A stretch of 64,000 bases of DNA. Source: an uncultured Myxococcales bacterium. GTDB taxonomy: Bacteria > Myxococcota_A > UBA9042 > DTJE01. The position numbers were made by a program, and so were the translations under genes. The DNA lies in contig CAIOFV010000069.1 in NCBI GenBank assembly GCA_903857665.1, positions 74,381 through 138,380 of the forward strand, in the 5' to 3' direction. Below the pieces are notes generated by a model. It was not told the DNA's origin, did not search any database, and saw only the letters and a list, made by a program, of their open reading frames with translations. Each line of letters opens with the position of its first letter. The first letter of the stretch is position 1. Positions 1 to 8,883 of this stretch are shown one piece after another.

Positions 1-1741
1 TCAGGCGCTGGACAGCCGCCCGCACACGGGTCGCCGAGAAGGGGCCCCCGGGATGCAGGCCCAGGATCTTCCGGGCCTCATCGACCGACCGCTGGGAAAT
101 GCCCGTGAGGCCGATGGCGCCGACGGTGCTGCGCTCGCCCTCCTCGACGCCGATGCGAAGCGTCACGCCTTCGGTGTCGCCCGGCGGCACGACGACCTGG
201 AAGGCCTTGTCCGCGGAGGCGTATGTGAAGACCGTCTTCGCGCCCTCCGTGGAAGTGAGGCGCACGCGCCGGACACCTTCGACCGTCCCCCGGAAACGCA
301 TCTCGCGAAAGCCTTCCTCCAGGTAAAGCCGCCTCACCTGTTCCAGGTCCGCGAACACCTGGTCGGGCAGCAGGGCGCCCGCGTCGCCGAAAAAGTCGTA
401 GGTCTTCGTGCTGATCGCCTGGCGGACGCGCTCGGTCGGCAGGGACTGCACGCCCGCGAGGATCACCTTCCGGATTTCGACACGGCCGTTCCGGGTCACG
501 AGGTACGACACGCGGCCGGCCACGTTCGGCCCCCAGGCGGTGGCGTTCACCGGGGCGGACTCCTCGGAGTCGATCGCGGACGCGGGCCCTCGGCGCGCCC
601 GGTAGTCCAGCACAACGTCCGCGAACAGGTACCCGCGGTTCTCGAAGAACACGCGGACCTCCTCGCGGCCCAACGTCGCCTCGGTCAGATCGAACACGCC
701 CGAATCGCCGAACGGCAGCGACGCCAGCAGATCGTCGTCCTTCAGGGGCGCGAACCCCTGGCGTCCCGACTGGACGCGGTCGCGGGAATAGAAGCGCAGC
801 AGGTAGCAGGCGTCGTAGGTCGCATCGACGTGCAGATCCTCGGAGGGGGTATCGAACGCCGCCTTGACGTGGACACCCGTGAACCCGAGGGCACGCAACG
901 CCTTGGTGAGGTGGCTCACGGCGTTTGGAACGGTCCGCTCGGTCAACGTCGTCACCGATCCGAGGCCCGTCCATTTCCGGAGGTCGCGGTCGCGGATGAC
1001 CGGGCAACCCTCGGCGCCGGGGGTGGATCCGGGATCCTCGGGATGGGAGGCCCGAAGGGACACGACCACGTCACGGATCTTGACGCGGCTGCCCTCGTGG
1101 ATGGCGATCTCGATGTCCTCCTGGGTTTCCCCGACATCGACCAGGCGCACGTCCACCGTGGTGCCGGTGAAGCCGACCTCCTGGTATGCGCGGCGCACCG
1201 CGTCGCGGGCCCGGGTCAGCGCGTCGGCGGTCGTGGCGTCTTTCGGATCGAAGCGATCCCCGGACAGGATGGCGAGGCGGGCAAGCACCTCGCTGTCGTC
1301 GAAGTGGGAGTTTCCCTTGACCTTCAGGCGCCGAACCCGGCGCGCGACCTCCACCTTCAGGACGACCGATACGCCCCCGACCACCGATTCGCAGGCGATG
1401 CTGGCAGTGCGGAAGAAGCCCATCTTCCCCAGGCGCCGGAGGCCGGCCGCGCTGCGGGCCGGGTCCAGCACGGTGCCCGGGACCAGGTCGGCCAGGTCCA
1501 ACACGGCGGCCACGAACCCGGCGTCGCCGCAGCCGTGGACCTTGCAGCCCTCCAACTCGACGGCCACGATCGGCCCTTCGGCACACGCGTCGGGAACCGG
1601 TGTCGGCACCATCACCGGGTTCCCGGACGCATCTGCGGGCGGCGCCTTCAAGGGCTGCGCCGGGTCGGGCGCGGCGCGGGCCACCCCGGGGAGCAGGGTC
1701 CCCAGCAACGCCGCAACCACCATCCACACACGGGCCGACAT
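1..1741 (-). CDS. POTRA-domain outer-membrane assembly protein, TamA/BamA (Omp85) family, partial
   Basis: The reading frame runs from ATG at 1741 off the left edge without a stop, so only about 580 residues, the N-terminal part, are present. Residues 1-22 form a signal peptide ending near Ala-Arg-Ala-Ala. Several POTRA-like units follow, each ending in a strand such as RVRRLKVKGNSHFDDSEVL or VEIRKVILAGVQSLPTERV, with the typical 'LYLEEGFREMRF' helix-strand turn. POTRA repeats feed substrates to the C-terminal beta-barrel of Omp85 proteins; that barrel would lie outside the window. It starts 12 bp after the stop of the TamB homologue on the same strand, so the two are probably one operon and a TamA-type role fits better than BamA. 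The family call is from motifs, not alignment. Confidence 0.8.
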   Translation of the reverse strand, partial: MSARVWMVVAALLGTLLPGVARAAPDPAQPLKAPPADASGNPVMVPTPVPDACAEGPIVAVELEGCKVHGCGDAGFVAAVLDLADLVPGTVLDPARSAAGLRRLGKMGFFRTASIACESVVGGVSVVLKVEVARRVRRLKVKGNSHFDDSEVLARLAILSGDRFDPKDATTADALTRARDAVRRAYQEVGFTGTTVDVRLVDVGETQEDIEIAIHEGSRVKIRDVVVSLRASHPEDPGSTPGAEGCPVIRDRDLRKWTGLGSVTTLTERTVPNAVSHLTKALRALGFTGVHVKAAFDTPSEDLHVDATYDACYLLRFYSRDRVQSGRQGFAPLKDDDLLASLPFGDSGVFDLTEATLGREEVRVFFENRGYLFADVVLDYRARRGPASAIDSEESAPVNATAWGPNVAGRVSYLVTRNGRVEIRKVILAGVQSLPTERVRQAISTKTYDFFGDAGALLPDQVFADLEQVRRLYLEEGFREMRFRGTVEGVRRVRLTSTEGAKTVFTYASADKAFQVVVPPGDTEGVTLRIGVEEGERSTVGAIGLTGISQRSVDEARKILGLHPGGPFSATRVRAAVQRL

Positions 1742-1753
1742 CCGGCACACCGC

Positions 1754-4700
1754 CTATTCGATCGGGACTCGGAAACGCAGTTTCGTTTCGTACTTGTTGC
1801 CCGGGTCCAGGGACTTGTCGAACGCGCCCTGGGACACCGAAAGGACCCGCCCCTCCAGGGAGAGGTAGTCGGTCAGGCGCACGTGGAACCCGGCCGTATA
1901 CCAGGCGGAGCCCGTTCCCGTGGTCTGCTGCACCTGCGTTTCGAACCGCAGCCGGGATCCGAGGTGCGCGATCACATCGACGTTCACCCCGCCGGTGGAG
2001 CTGACGCCCAGGTTGATGGCGTCCACCAGGGATCCGAGCAGCAGACGGGTCACGACGCCCGTCACCTCCTCGGTCAGGAGCCCGACGTTGAAGACCTGAT
2101 CGGCGCTGCCCGCCACGCCGCCCTGGGGCAGGGATCCCGTCAGGACGAGGTACTGCAGGTCGTTCTGGTTGTAGGCCTTGGAGTTCGACGCCAGCGAGAT
2201 GTCCAGGTCGGGATACCGGCCCGCGACCTTCAGGCTCACCTGGATCCCCTGGTCCAGGGCCCCGGACATCGGCGCGTCGGGGTCGAAGCGCGAGGCGACC
2301 GCGGTCGTCTGGGCGGCCGCGCCCTGGATCTGGATGAAGGTCCGGGCGGTCATGTCGACCAGTGGCTGCGTCGGCGGGCCGTCGAAGTCCACCGTGCCCC
2401 GTACCACCTCGAACACCCGGCGGACCACCTCGTAGGTCACCGTGCCGCCGGGCAGGATTTCCACGCGGTTCCACAGTTCTGGCGCCTTCACCTTGCCCTT
2501 GACGCGCAGGTCCATCGCGATGTCGAAGTCCGTGGAACCCACGTCCAGCTTGCTGCGGACCCCGAACCTCGGCCCAGTGACCGCCAGGTCGAGGTCGGCG
2601 TCGGCCAGCCACGGGGCGACGTCTTCCAGCGACCGTCCCTGGCGTTCCGCGACCCGGGTGCCCGAGAAGCCCGAGAAGGCCCGCCCGACGATGCCGAAGT
2701 TCTTGTGGTAGGAACCCTCCGTGATCGCGACGCGGCCGGCGATGCGCATTCGCGATTGGCCCGGCGTGCCCAGTCCTTCGAACTGTGCCGTCACGGACGG
2801 ATTGCCGACCAGGAAGTACTCGCCCGGCGAAACGTAGCGCAGGCCCGCACCGTCCAGCACGATTTCGCCCTCGGCCGGCACCAGGCCGTCGAAGGCCGCG
2901 GCGCCGTGCAGCGTGAACGCGCCCTCGCCGAGGGTCCCGCGGATCCAGCCGTCCTGCGGGATCGACGCCCTCAGGCGCCCCTCGGACGACGACAGCAGGA
3001 CGCGGCCGCCTTCCTGGACCTGCAGGATGTCGCCGAAGTTCCGGATCCCCAGTTCGAGCCCCTTGATCCGAATCTCGCCGTCGGCCAGCGGCCGCGAGAA
3101 CGTGCCACTGATCACCAGGGGCCCGTCGCCTCCCGTGGAGTACGGCTCGCAACCCACGGGCGCCTCCCCGGCCGGCGCGCCGGTCGTTCCCGACAGGCGC
3201 ACGTACCCGTCGGACACCGAGAACACGGACCCGAACTGCCGCAGCCAGTAGGCCCCCACCGGGCCCTGGACCCACAGGCGCATCTTGCCGTTCGGGTCCA
3301 GCGCGGTGCCGCAGGCCCGCAGCACTCCCCGACCATCGTCCAGGGCCAGCCCGCTGACGCTGACCGAGCCGTCGCGCAGCACCGCGACCACCAGCTTGTC
3401 GACGTTCTTGAGCATCACCTCGCGGTCGAAGAAGCCCAGGCGCAGGCCGTCGGGCGGGGAGGTCAGCGCGGCCTCCAGCGTGCCGCCCGGACCGAAGCCC
3501 ATCCGGACCTGGACGTTGCCGGTCAGCTGGCCCCAGAGGTCCCGCGTCTTCACCGACGGCAGGACGTCCTGGGGAGTGACACGGTTCAGGTCGATCATCA
3601 GCACGAGGCCCGTGAAGCGCCCGTCGCCCCAGGTGAGCCCGGAGGCCTCGTTCAGGTGCATCCGGGGCAGGAATCGATCGCTGGACAGCAACAGATCGCC
3701 GCCGGACTCCCGGGCAGCGTCGATCGACAGGTCCCCGAAACGCTGATCGCTGTAGGCGACGCCGGTCGCATCGACGTGCGCATCCACCTTCGGGTCCAGC
3801 AACGGGCCCGAGGCGGTCGCGTGCACGTCCACGGTCCCCTTCAGGGCCCCGTCCTTCGCCATGCCGGCCAGGACCGCCAGCGACAGGCCCTTGCCGTCCA
3901 CGGCGGCGTCGAACCGCCCGGCCGGCAGGTCCAGCGTGCCGGTGACCCGGGCCGTCCCGCCGGCCCTCAGGGAGGCCTGAACGGCCGACAGGGTCAGGAC
4001 GCCCTGGTTGGCCGTCGCGGCGACGTTGACATCGATCAGCGGCCGCCCGGCCACCACCATCCTCGTGGCCGTCGCCCGGACCTCCCCGTCCAGCGTGCGC
4101 AGCGGGTTCCCGAGGTCCAGGTCCAGCCGATCCACCGCCAGCGACGCCTTGCCCTTCACGGCGCCGTCCTTCAGGGGCGGCAGGCGGGCAAGATCGACCG
4201 CCGGCGCCGACGCCTGGCGGATCGACAGGTGCACGGACGGCAGGCGCCTGCCCGACCTCGGGTCCAGGAAGCGCACGGCCGCGCCGGCCAAGGTGAGCGC
4301 GCCATAGGGAGTCGCGGCGTCCAGCAACGTGGCGACGATCGATCCGTCCTTCCACGCCACGCGTGCCGTGGCGTGATCGACCTCCCAGGGATCGACCGCC
4401 AGGCCATTCACGGTGGCGGATGCGCTGGCGGTGGGCGACCCGAAGGGCCCCCGCACCCGGACGTCGGAAAGCGTCGCGCGCCCCCCGCCTCGCAGGCCCA
4501 GCAAGGGAAGCAGTGGCTTCAGATCCTTGTCGACCGAACCCGACAGGTCCAGTTCGCCCCGGTCCAGGTCCACGGTTCCCCGGGCCCGCACCACGTCCGA
4601 CCCGGAACGGGCTTCCAGCGCGCCGACACGGATGGAGGGCCGCGTGAAATCCCCGGTCACGTTCGCCGAAGCATCCAGCGTCACCGACACGTCGGAACCC

Positions 4701-6091
4701 GAGAGCATCGTCCCGGGCGACAGCAGCCCTTCGACGGAACCGCTGACGTGGGCCGAAGCGATCCCCGTTGCCCAGGACGCAACCTCAGCGCGGACCTGCA
4801 GGCGGCCCGACACGGACCGGGGCAGCGGCACCAGGGGCGCCAGAGGCGCGACCCCCAGGTCCTTCAGCAGGGTCGATACGCTCAACCCCTCGGTTTCCAA
4901 GGCGAAGGTGGCATCCGTGGCGATCCCGTCGGCACTGCCGAACGGGTAGAACACCCCGCCATCCAGTTTCACCTTCCCGCGGGCCGAGTCGGTGACGAAT
5001 CGGATTCCCTGGAACGCGTACCGGCCGGTTTCCTCGCGGCCGCCCGTCAGCGCCACATCGACCCGCCCCAGGTCCACGCCCGACAGCGCCGCCCCGGGGG
5101 AGTCCACGGTCAGCGTGAAGCGGGGGTCGAAGAAGTCGCCCCGGCCATCGACCTCCATCCGAAGGGGGCCCTTCACCAGGCCGCCGGAGGCCGTCTGGAT
5201 CAGCGGGCTGCCGTCGGCGAATTCCAGTTCGGCTTCGCCCTCGTAGCGCAGGTTTTCCGACCAGGCGAGGAAGCCGTCGCGGGTGTCCAGGTCCATGCCC
5301 GGGAAGGCAAAGGTCGCGTGCCGGTAGGAGATGCGATCCCAGTCGTAGATGAAGCCATCGACGACGCCCACGCCCAGGGCGACTTCCCGGGGGATGATCG
5401 AGGCCTGCGGCACGGCCCGGATGTGCCCGATCCCCTGGGCCCACGACACGCGGGTTGAGGTCACCTTGACGTGCGTCGATGGCGCGGTTTCCAGTTCGAA
5501 CCGGGCCTCCAGCGCGATGTCCTCGACGCGGACGTCCCACTCGGGAAACGACACGCGGCAGGAACCCCGCTCGCCAACGACCCGGTCGAACACCAGCCGA
5601 ACGGCCTGCTTCGGGCCGGTCGATGGGGGCTTCGGCGGGGCGTTCGGATCCTTCGGCGCGCTGAACGCGTCCACCAGCTTCAGGTGGGTGTTCGCGTCGA
5701 AGTCGATCATCGCCTCGTAGTCGTAGAGGCGCACCTCGGGCAGGTGGACCACGATGTCCGGATCCTCGCCGGCGACCCAGCGCAGGAGGGGCATGAGGTC
5801 CACCGTGACCCGCAACGTCCCGACCGCGATGATGGATTCGCCGTCCGGCGCCCGGATGCGCACGTCCAGCAGGTCCACCTTCCAAGGAACCGGGGCGATC
5901 TGGAGGGTCCCGATTTCGATGGTCCCGGGGAGGACCGTCCGCAGGAAGCGCGTCAACTGGCCCGGGAAGGGACTGGAGTTCAGGACGAAGTACACGGACG
6001 GGACCAGCACGGCCACGACGAGGATCGCGCGCGTCACGGCCATGTACAGGCCGACCGCCACCGCCCTCAGGAATCGCCGTCCCTTCCCCAT
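1754..6091 (-). CDS. tamB: TamB-like translocation and assembly module protein (DUF490)
   Basis: A 1445-residue protein with an N-terminal signal-anchor (about residues 15-37, hydrophobic VAVLVPSVYFVL) and then a long stretch of repeating beta-strands rich in Gly, Asp and Val, as in AsmA/TamB-type lipid-transfer bridge proteins. The C-terminal 350 residues resemble the conserved TamB domain, including 'VEILPGGTVTYEVVRRVFEV', 'LQYLVLTGSLPQGG' and a final beta-barrel-interacting strand ending LRFRVPIE. TamB spans the periplasm and works with an Omp85 partner in outer-membrane biogenesis and phospholipid transport. The Omp85/POTRA gene starts 12 bp downstream, so here tamB is promoter-proximal. 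Length is close to the 1260-1500 residues usual for the family. No clear Shine-Dalgarno precedes the ATG at 6091, and an upstream start is unlikely because the frame has no earlier Met. Confidence 0.88.
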   Translation of the reverse strand: MGKGRRFLRAVAVGLYMAVTRAILVVAVLVPSVYFVLNSSPFPGQLTRFLRTVLPGTIEIGTLQIAPVPWKVDLLDVRIRAPDGESIIAVGTLRVTVDLMPLLRWVAGEDPDIVVHLPEVRLYDYEAMIDFDANTHLKLVDAFSAPKDPNAPPKPPSTGPKQAVRLVFDRVVGERGSCRVSFPEWDVRVEDIALEARFELETAPSTHVKVTSTRVSWAQGIGHIRAVPQASIIPREVALGVGVVDGFIYDWDRISYRHATFAFPGMDLDTRDGFLAWSENLRYEGEAELEFADGSPLIQTASGGLVKGPLRMEVDGRGDFFDPRFTLTVDSPGAALSGVDLGRVDVALTGGREETGRYAFQGIRFVTDSARGKVKLDGGVFYPFGSADGIATDATFALETEGLSVSTLLKDLGVAPLAPLVPLPRSVSGRLQVRAEVASWATGIASAHVSGSVEGLLSPGTMLSGSDVSVTLDASANVTGDFTRPSIRVGALEARSGSDVVRARGTVDLDRGELDLSGSVDKDLKPLLPLLGLRGGGRATLSDVRVRGPFGSPTASASATVNGLAVDPWEVDHATARVAWKDGSIVATLLDAATPYGALTLAGAAVRFLDPRSGRRLPSVHLSIRQASAPAVDLARLPPLKDGAVKGKASLAVDRLDLDLGNPLRTLDGEVRATATRMVVAGRPLIDVNVAATANQGVLTLSAVQASLRAGGTARVTGTLDLPAGRFDAAVDGKGLSLAVLAGMAKDGALKGTVDVHATASGPLLDPKVDAHVDATGVAYSDQRFGDLSIDAARESGGDLLLSSDRFLPRMHLNEASGLTWGDGRFTGLVLMIDLNRVTPQDVLPSVKTRDLWGQLTGNVQVRMGFGPGGTLEAALTSPPDGLRLGFFDREVMLKNVDKLVVAVLRDGSVSVSGLALDDGRGVLRACGTALDPNGKMRLWVQGPVGAYWLRQFGSVFSVSDGYVRLSGTTGAPAGEAPVGCEPYSTGGDGPLVISGTFSRPLADGEIRIKGLELGIRNFGDILQVQEGGRVLLSSSEGRLRASIPQDGWIRGTLGEGAFTLHGAAAFDGLVPAEGEIVLDGAGLRYVSPGEYFLVGNPSVTAQFEGLGTPGQSRMRIAGRVAITEGSYHKNFGIVGRAFSGFSGTRVAERQGRSLEDVAPWLADADLDLAVTGPRFGVRSKLDVGSTDFDIAMDLRVKGKVKAPELWNRVEILPGGTVTYEVVRRVFEVVRGTVDFDGPPTQPLVDMTARTFIQIQGAAAQTTAVASRFDPDAPMSGALDQGIQVSLKVAGRYPDLDISLASNSKAYNQNDLQYLVLTGSLPQGGVAGSADQVFNVGLLTEEVTGVVTRLLLGSLVDAINLGVSSTGGVNVDVIAHLGSRLRFETQVQQTTGTGSAWYTAGFHVRLTDYLSLEGRVLSVSQGAFDKSLDPGNKYETKLRFRVPIE

Positions 6092-6230
6092 GAATCCGGT
6101 TCGAATGGGTCGGAACGAGGATATCAGACCCCCCGCCGAAGGGTTACATGGCTCCCGCGCGCGGGGCGCATCCGTGGATCCGGGTCATGGGCTGTGCTAG
6201 GTTGGATGGGAACCCCGGAGCCATCCACCG

Positions 6231-8729
6231 ATGCCAATCCACAAGCGCACCAGCGCCTACAAGGACCTCCTCCTGTCGGCGCCCTACGAGATCTGCATCG
6301 AGCGCGCCCGCTACACCACCGAGTCCTGGCGGGCGACCGAGGGACATCACCCGGCCCTGCGGGCGGCGCTGGCGTTCCGGAACACGTTGCAGAAGATGAC
6401 GGTGACGCTGCTGGACGAGGAGGAGATCGCCGGGAATCGCACCAGCAGGCTGCTGGGCACGGTCCTGCCGGTCGAACGGGGCGACGCCAACCTGATCCTG
6501 GAACTGGAGCTGGACGCCCTGCTGTCCCGCGAACGGCAGCCCTGGAGGATCGCGCCCGCGGACCGGCACGAGCTGGAGACGGCGATCCTGCCGTACTGGC
6601 GCGGGCGGACCGTCCGCGACCGCCGGAAGTGCCTGTCGCACGCGCAGGGCGGCACCGTGTGGCCCGAGGTCGGCCCCCGCAGCCTGTACCGCAGGTGGCG
6701 CAGCCTCGATATCGACGGGCTTCGGCGCAGCGCGGCGCAACCGGGCGGGATCCGCCTGACCCGCCTGGTGCGCTTCGCAAACGAGCTGCTGTTCAACAAC
6801 CCCGCGTTCGTGATGAACGTGTTCGATGTCCAGGGGCACCTGATCCTGGGGATCCGGAACATCCTGCGGGAGGGGTTCGCCGGGGTGAAGGCGCGCGCCG
6901 AAACGCGGCTGGCGGCCGCCCAGGAGGCGGGTGACCACGAGGGCGTGTCGTTCCTGCGGGCCGTGATCCTGTGCTGCGACGCCATCAAGGACTTCGCGGC
7001 GCGGTTCGCGGACGAAGCCGAGCGGCAGGCGGCGGGCCCCTGCTCGCCGGCGCGCCACAAGGTGCTGAAGGACATCGCGAAACGGTGCCGGCGCGTCCCG
7101 TACCAGCCTCCGCGGGACTTCCGGGAGGCGGTGCAGGCGCTGTGGCTGACCGAGGTCGGGGCGATCCTGGCCCACGGGATGCCGGGGATCTTCGCCGTGG
7201 GGCGGATCGACCAGCACCTGTACCCGTTCTTCGCCCGGGACCGCGCCCGGGGGCGGCTGACCGACGACCAGGCCGTGGAACTGATGGAAGAATTGCTGAT
7301 CAAGTTGGGCACCAACCTGCTGCTGCTGCCCACGGCGGGAAAGAACACCGGCAACGAGCTGGGGGCCGACAGCAGCGCCCCCACGGTCGGCGGCCTGACC
7401 CCGGACGGCGACGACGCGACCAACGACCTGTCAGGGTTGATCCTGGATGCCTTCGAGAACGTGAAGTCCATGGGGAACAGCTTCACGATCCGCCTGTCCG
7501 AAAGGACGCCGCAGGCGTTCTGGCGACGGGCCCTGGCGACCTTCAGGACCACGTCGGGCGCGGCGCTGTTCAACGACGAGGTCGCGATCGGCGCGCTGGT
7601 CGGGGCGGGCGTGGCCGAACGCGACGCGCGGGACTACGGCGTGATCGGGTGCGTGGAGCCCACCGGCGACGGGGACACGTTCGGATGCACGTCGGGCAAC
7701 GACATCTCGTTTCCGGCCGCGCTGGAAATGGCCCTGCTGGACGGGCACCTGCGGATCATGGGACGGCGGATCGGGCCGGCAACCGGGGACCCGCGGACGT
7801 TCGCCACGTTCGACCGCCTGGTGGGGGCGTTCAAGCAGCAGGTCGCCTTCATGGTGGGTCTGGTGGCTGACGCGGTGAACCTGAAGGACCGGGTCTACAA
7901 GGAGGGCTTCCCCAACCCCTACGTGTCCGCGACGCTGACGGGCTGCGTCGAGGCGGCCCGGGACATGACGGCCGGCGGGGCGCGGTACAACTTCGGGTCG
8001 ATCAGCGCACGGGGCCTGGGCACCGCAGCGGACTCGCTGGCGGCGATCCGGCACTGCGTCTACGGGACCGGCGAGATCCCGATGGCTGACCTGCTGGCAA
8101 TGCTGGGCCGGAAGTTCGACGGGGACGACGCGGTGCGGGCGCGGCTGCGTTTCAAGGCGCCCAAGTATGGCTGCGACGACGACCGGGCGGACGACCTGGC
8201 GAAGGACATCACGGAGCACTTCTGCCGCGAGGTGGCGCGCCACCGGACGATCCGCGGCGGCCCGTTCCGGCCCGGGTTCTTTTCGTACGGGATGCACGTG
8301 CTGGAGGGCCTGTTCCTGGGGGCGACGCCCGACGGGCGGGGGGCGGGCGAGCCGCTCAGCAACAGTTTTTCGCCGACCAACGGCGTTGAGCGGAACGGCC
8401 CGACCGCGATGCTGCGGTCGGTGGCCAAGATCGACCACACGCTGATTTCCAACGGGTGCGCCCTGAACGTGAAGTTGCCGCCCGCGATGTTCGAAGGCGA
8501 GGAACGGCTGGACAAGATGGTCGCGCTGGCGAAGGGCTTCTTCGCCGAGGGCGGCATGGAGCTGTCGCTGAACGTCGTGTCCAACGACACGCTGAGGGAC
8601 GCGCAGGCCCACCCGGAGCGCCACCGGGACCTCGTGGTCCGGGTGTCGGGGTACTCGGCGTTCTTCACGGATCTGGGGACGCCGCTGCAGGACGAGATCC
8701 TCCGGCGGACGGAGTTCGGGCGGCTGTAG
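6231..8729 (+). CDS. Glycyl-radical enzyme (PFL2 / glyceryl-dehydratase-like family)
   Basis: An 832-residue member of the pyruvate-formate-lyase superfamily. The thiyl-radical loop reads IGCVEPTGDGD with Cys474 and Glu476. The Cys-x-Glu arrangement is the one found in glycerol dehydratase, choline TMA-lyase and related dehydratase/lyase members, not in PFL itself, which has Cys-Cys. The C-terminal glycyl-radical motif RVSGYSAFF puts the radical on Gly807. Such enzymes act in the cytoplasm under anoxia and need a dedicated radical SAM activase; none is adjacent, and none of the radical SAM genes in the window looks like one. The substrate cannot be predicted. A TAGGTT -10-like element lies at 6198-6203 and a strong 3' hairpin follows the stop. 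The gene is divergent from tamB across 139 bp. Confidence 0.88.
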   Translation: MPIHKRTSAYKDLLLSAPYEICIERARYTTESWRATEGHHPALRAALAFRNTLQKMTVTLLDEEEIAGNRTSRLLGTVLPVERGDANLILELELDALLSRERQPWRIAPADRHELETAILPYWRGRTVRDRRKCLSHAQGGTVWPEVGPRSLYRRWRSLDIDGLRRSAAQPGGIRLTRLVRFANELLFNNPAFVMNVFDVQGHLILGIRNILREGFAGVKARAETRLAAAQEAGDHEGVSFLRAVILCCDAIKDFAARFADEAERQAAGPCSPARHKVLKDIAKRCRRVPYQPPRDFREAVQALWLTEVGAILAHGMPGIFAVGRIDQHLYPFFARDRARGRLTDDQAVELMEELLIKLGTNLLLLPTAGKNTGNELGADSSAPTVGGLTPDGDDATNDLSGLILDAFENVKSMGNSFTIRLSERTPQAFWRRALATFRTTSGAALFNDEVAIGALVGAGVAERDARDYGVIGCVEPTGDGDTFGCTSGNDISFPAALEMALLDGHLRIMGRRIGPATGDPRTFATFDRLVGAFKQQVAFMVGLVADAVNLKDRVYKEGFPNPYVSATLTGCVEAARDMTAGGARYNFGSISARGLGTAADSLAAIRHCVYGTGEIPMADLLAMLGRKFDGDDAVRARLRFKAPKYGCDDDRADDLAKDITEHFCREVARHRTIRGGPFRPGFFSYGMHVLEGLFLGATPDGRGAGEPLSNSFSPTNGVERNGPTAMLRSVAKIDHTLISNGCALNVKLPPAMFEGEERLDKMVALAKGFFAEGGMELSLNVVSNDTLRDAQAHPERHRDLVVRVSGYSAFFTDLGTPLQDEILRRTEFGRL

Positions 8730-8739
8730 CGGCCGGCGG

Positions 8740-8773
8740 CGGGTTGGACGCGATGGGACCGGCGTCCAACCCG
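8740..8773 (+). terminator. Hairpin after the glycyl-radical enzyme gene, probable terminator
   Basis: A perfect 12-bp inverted repeat (CGGGTTGGACGC at 8740-8751 with its complement at 8762-8773) with a 10-nt loop lies 11 bp after the stop codon. There is no U-tract, so it may act with Rho or as a 3' stabiliser. Confidence 0.6.
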
Positions 8774-8848
8774 TCCAGCCCCTGCAGGCCTTCGGCGACA
8801 CGCAACCCACCGTAATGCTGCAGAACCCAACCTGGCACGCATCGTGAA

Positions 8849-8878
8849 CCTCCTTCCTTCGGTCCGCGGGGAAGGAGG
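8849..8878 (+). promoter_or_regulatory. Hairpin sequestering the comM ribosome binding site
   Basis: CCTCCTTCC at 8849-8857 is perfectly complementary to GGAAGGAGG at 8870-8878, leaving a 12-nt loop. The right arm contains the Shine-Dalgarno sequence (AAGGAGG, 8872-8878) of the GTG start at 8884. When folded, the mRNA would hide the ribosome binding site. Seen directly in sequence; regulation is inferred. Confidence 0.55.
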
Positions 8879-8883
8879 CCCGG

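Noticed and set aside
53..5458. An 1801-codon open frame on the plus strand opposite tamB
   Set aside because: It is antisense to tamA/tamB, is rich in Arg, Gly, Pro and His, has no domain or signal, and arises because high GC removes stop codons. The minus-strand frame has recognisable POTRA and TamB features.
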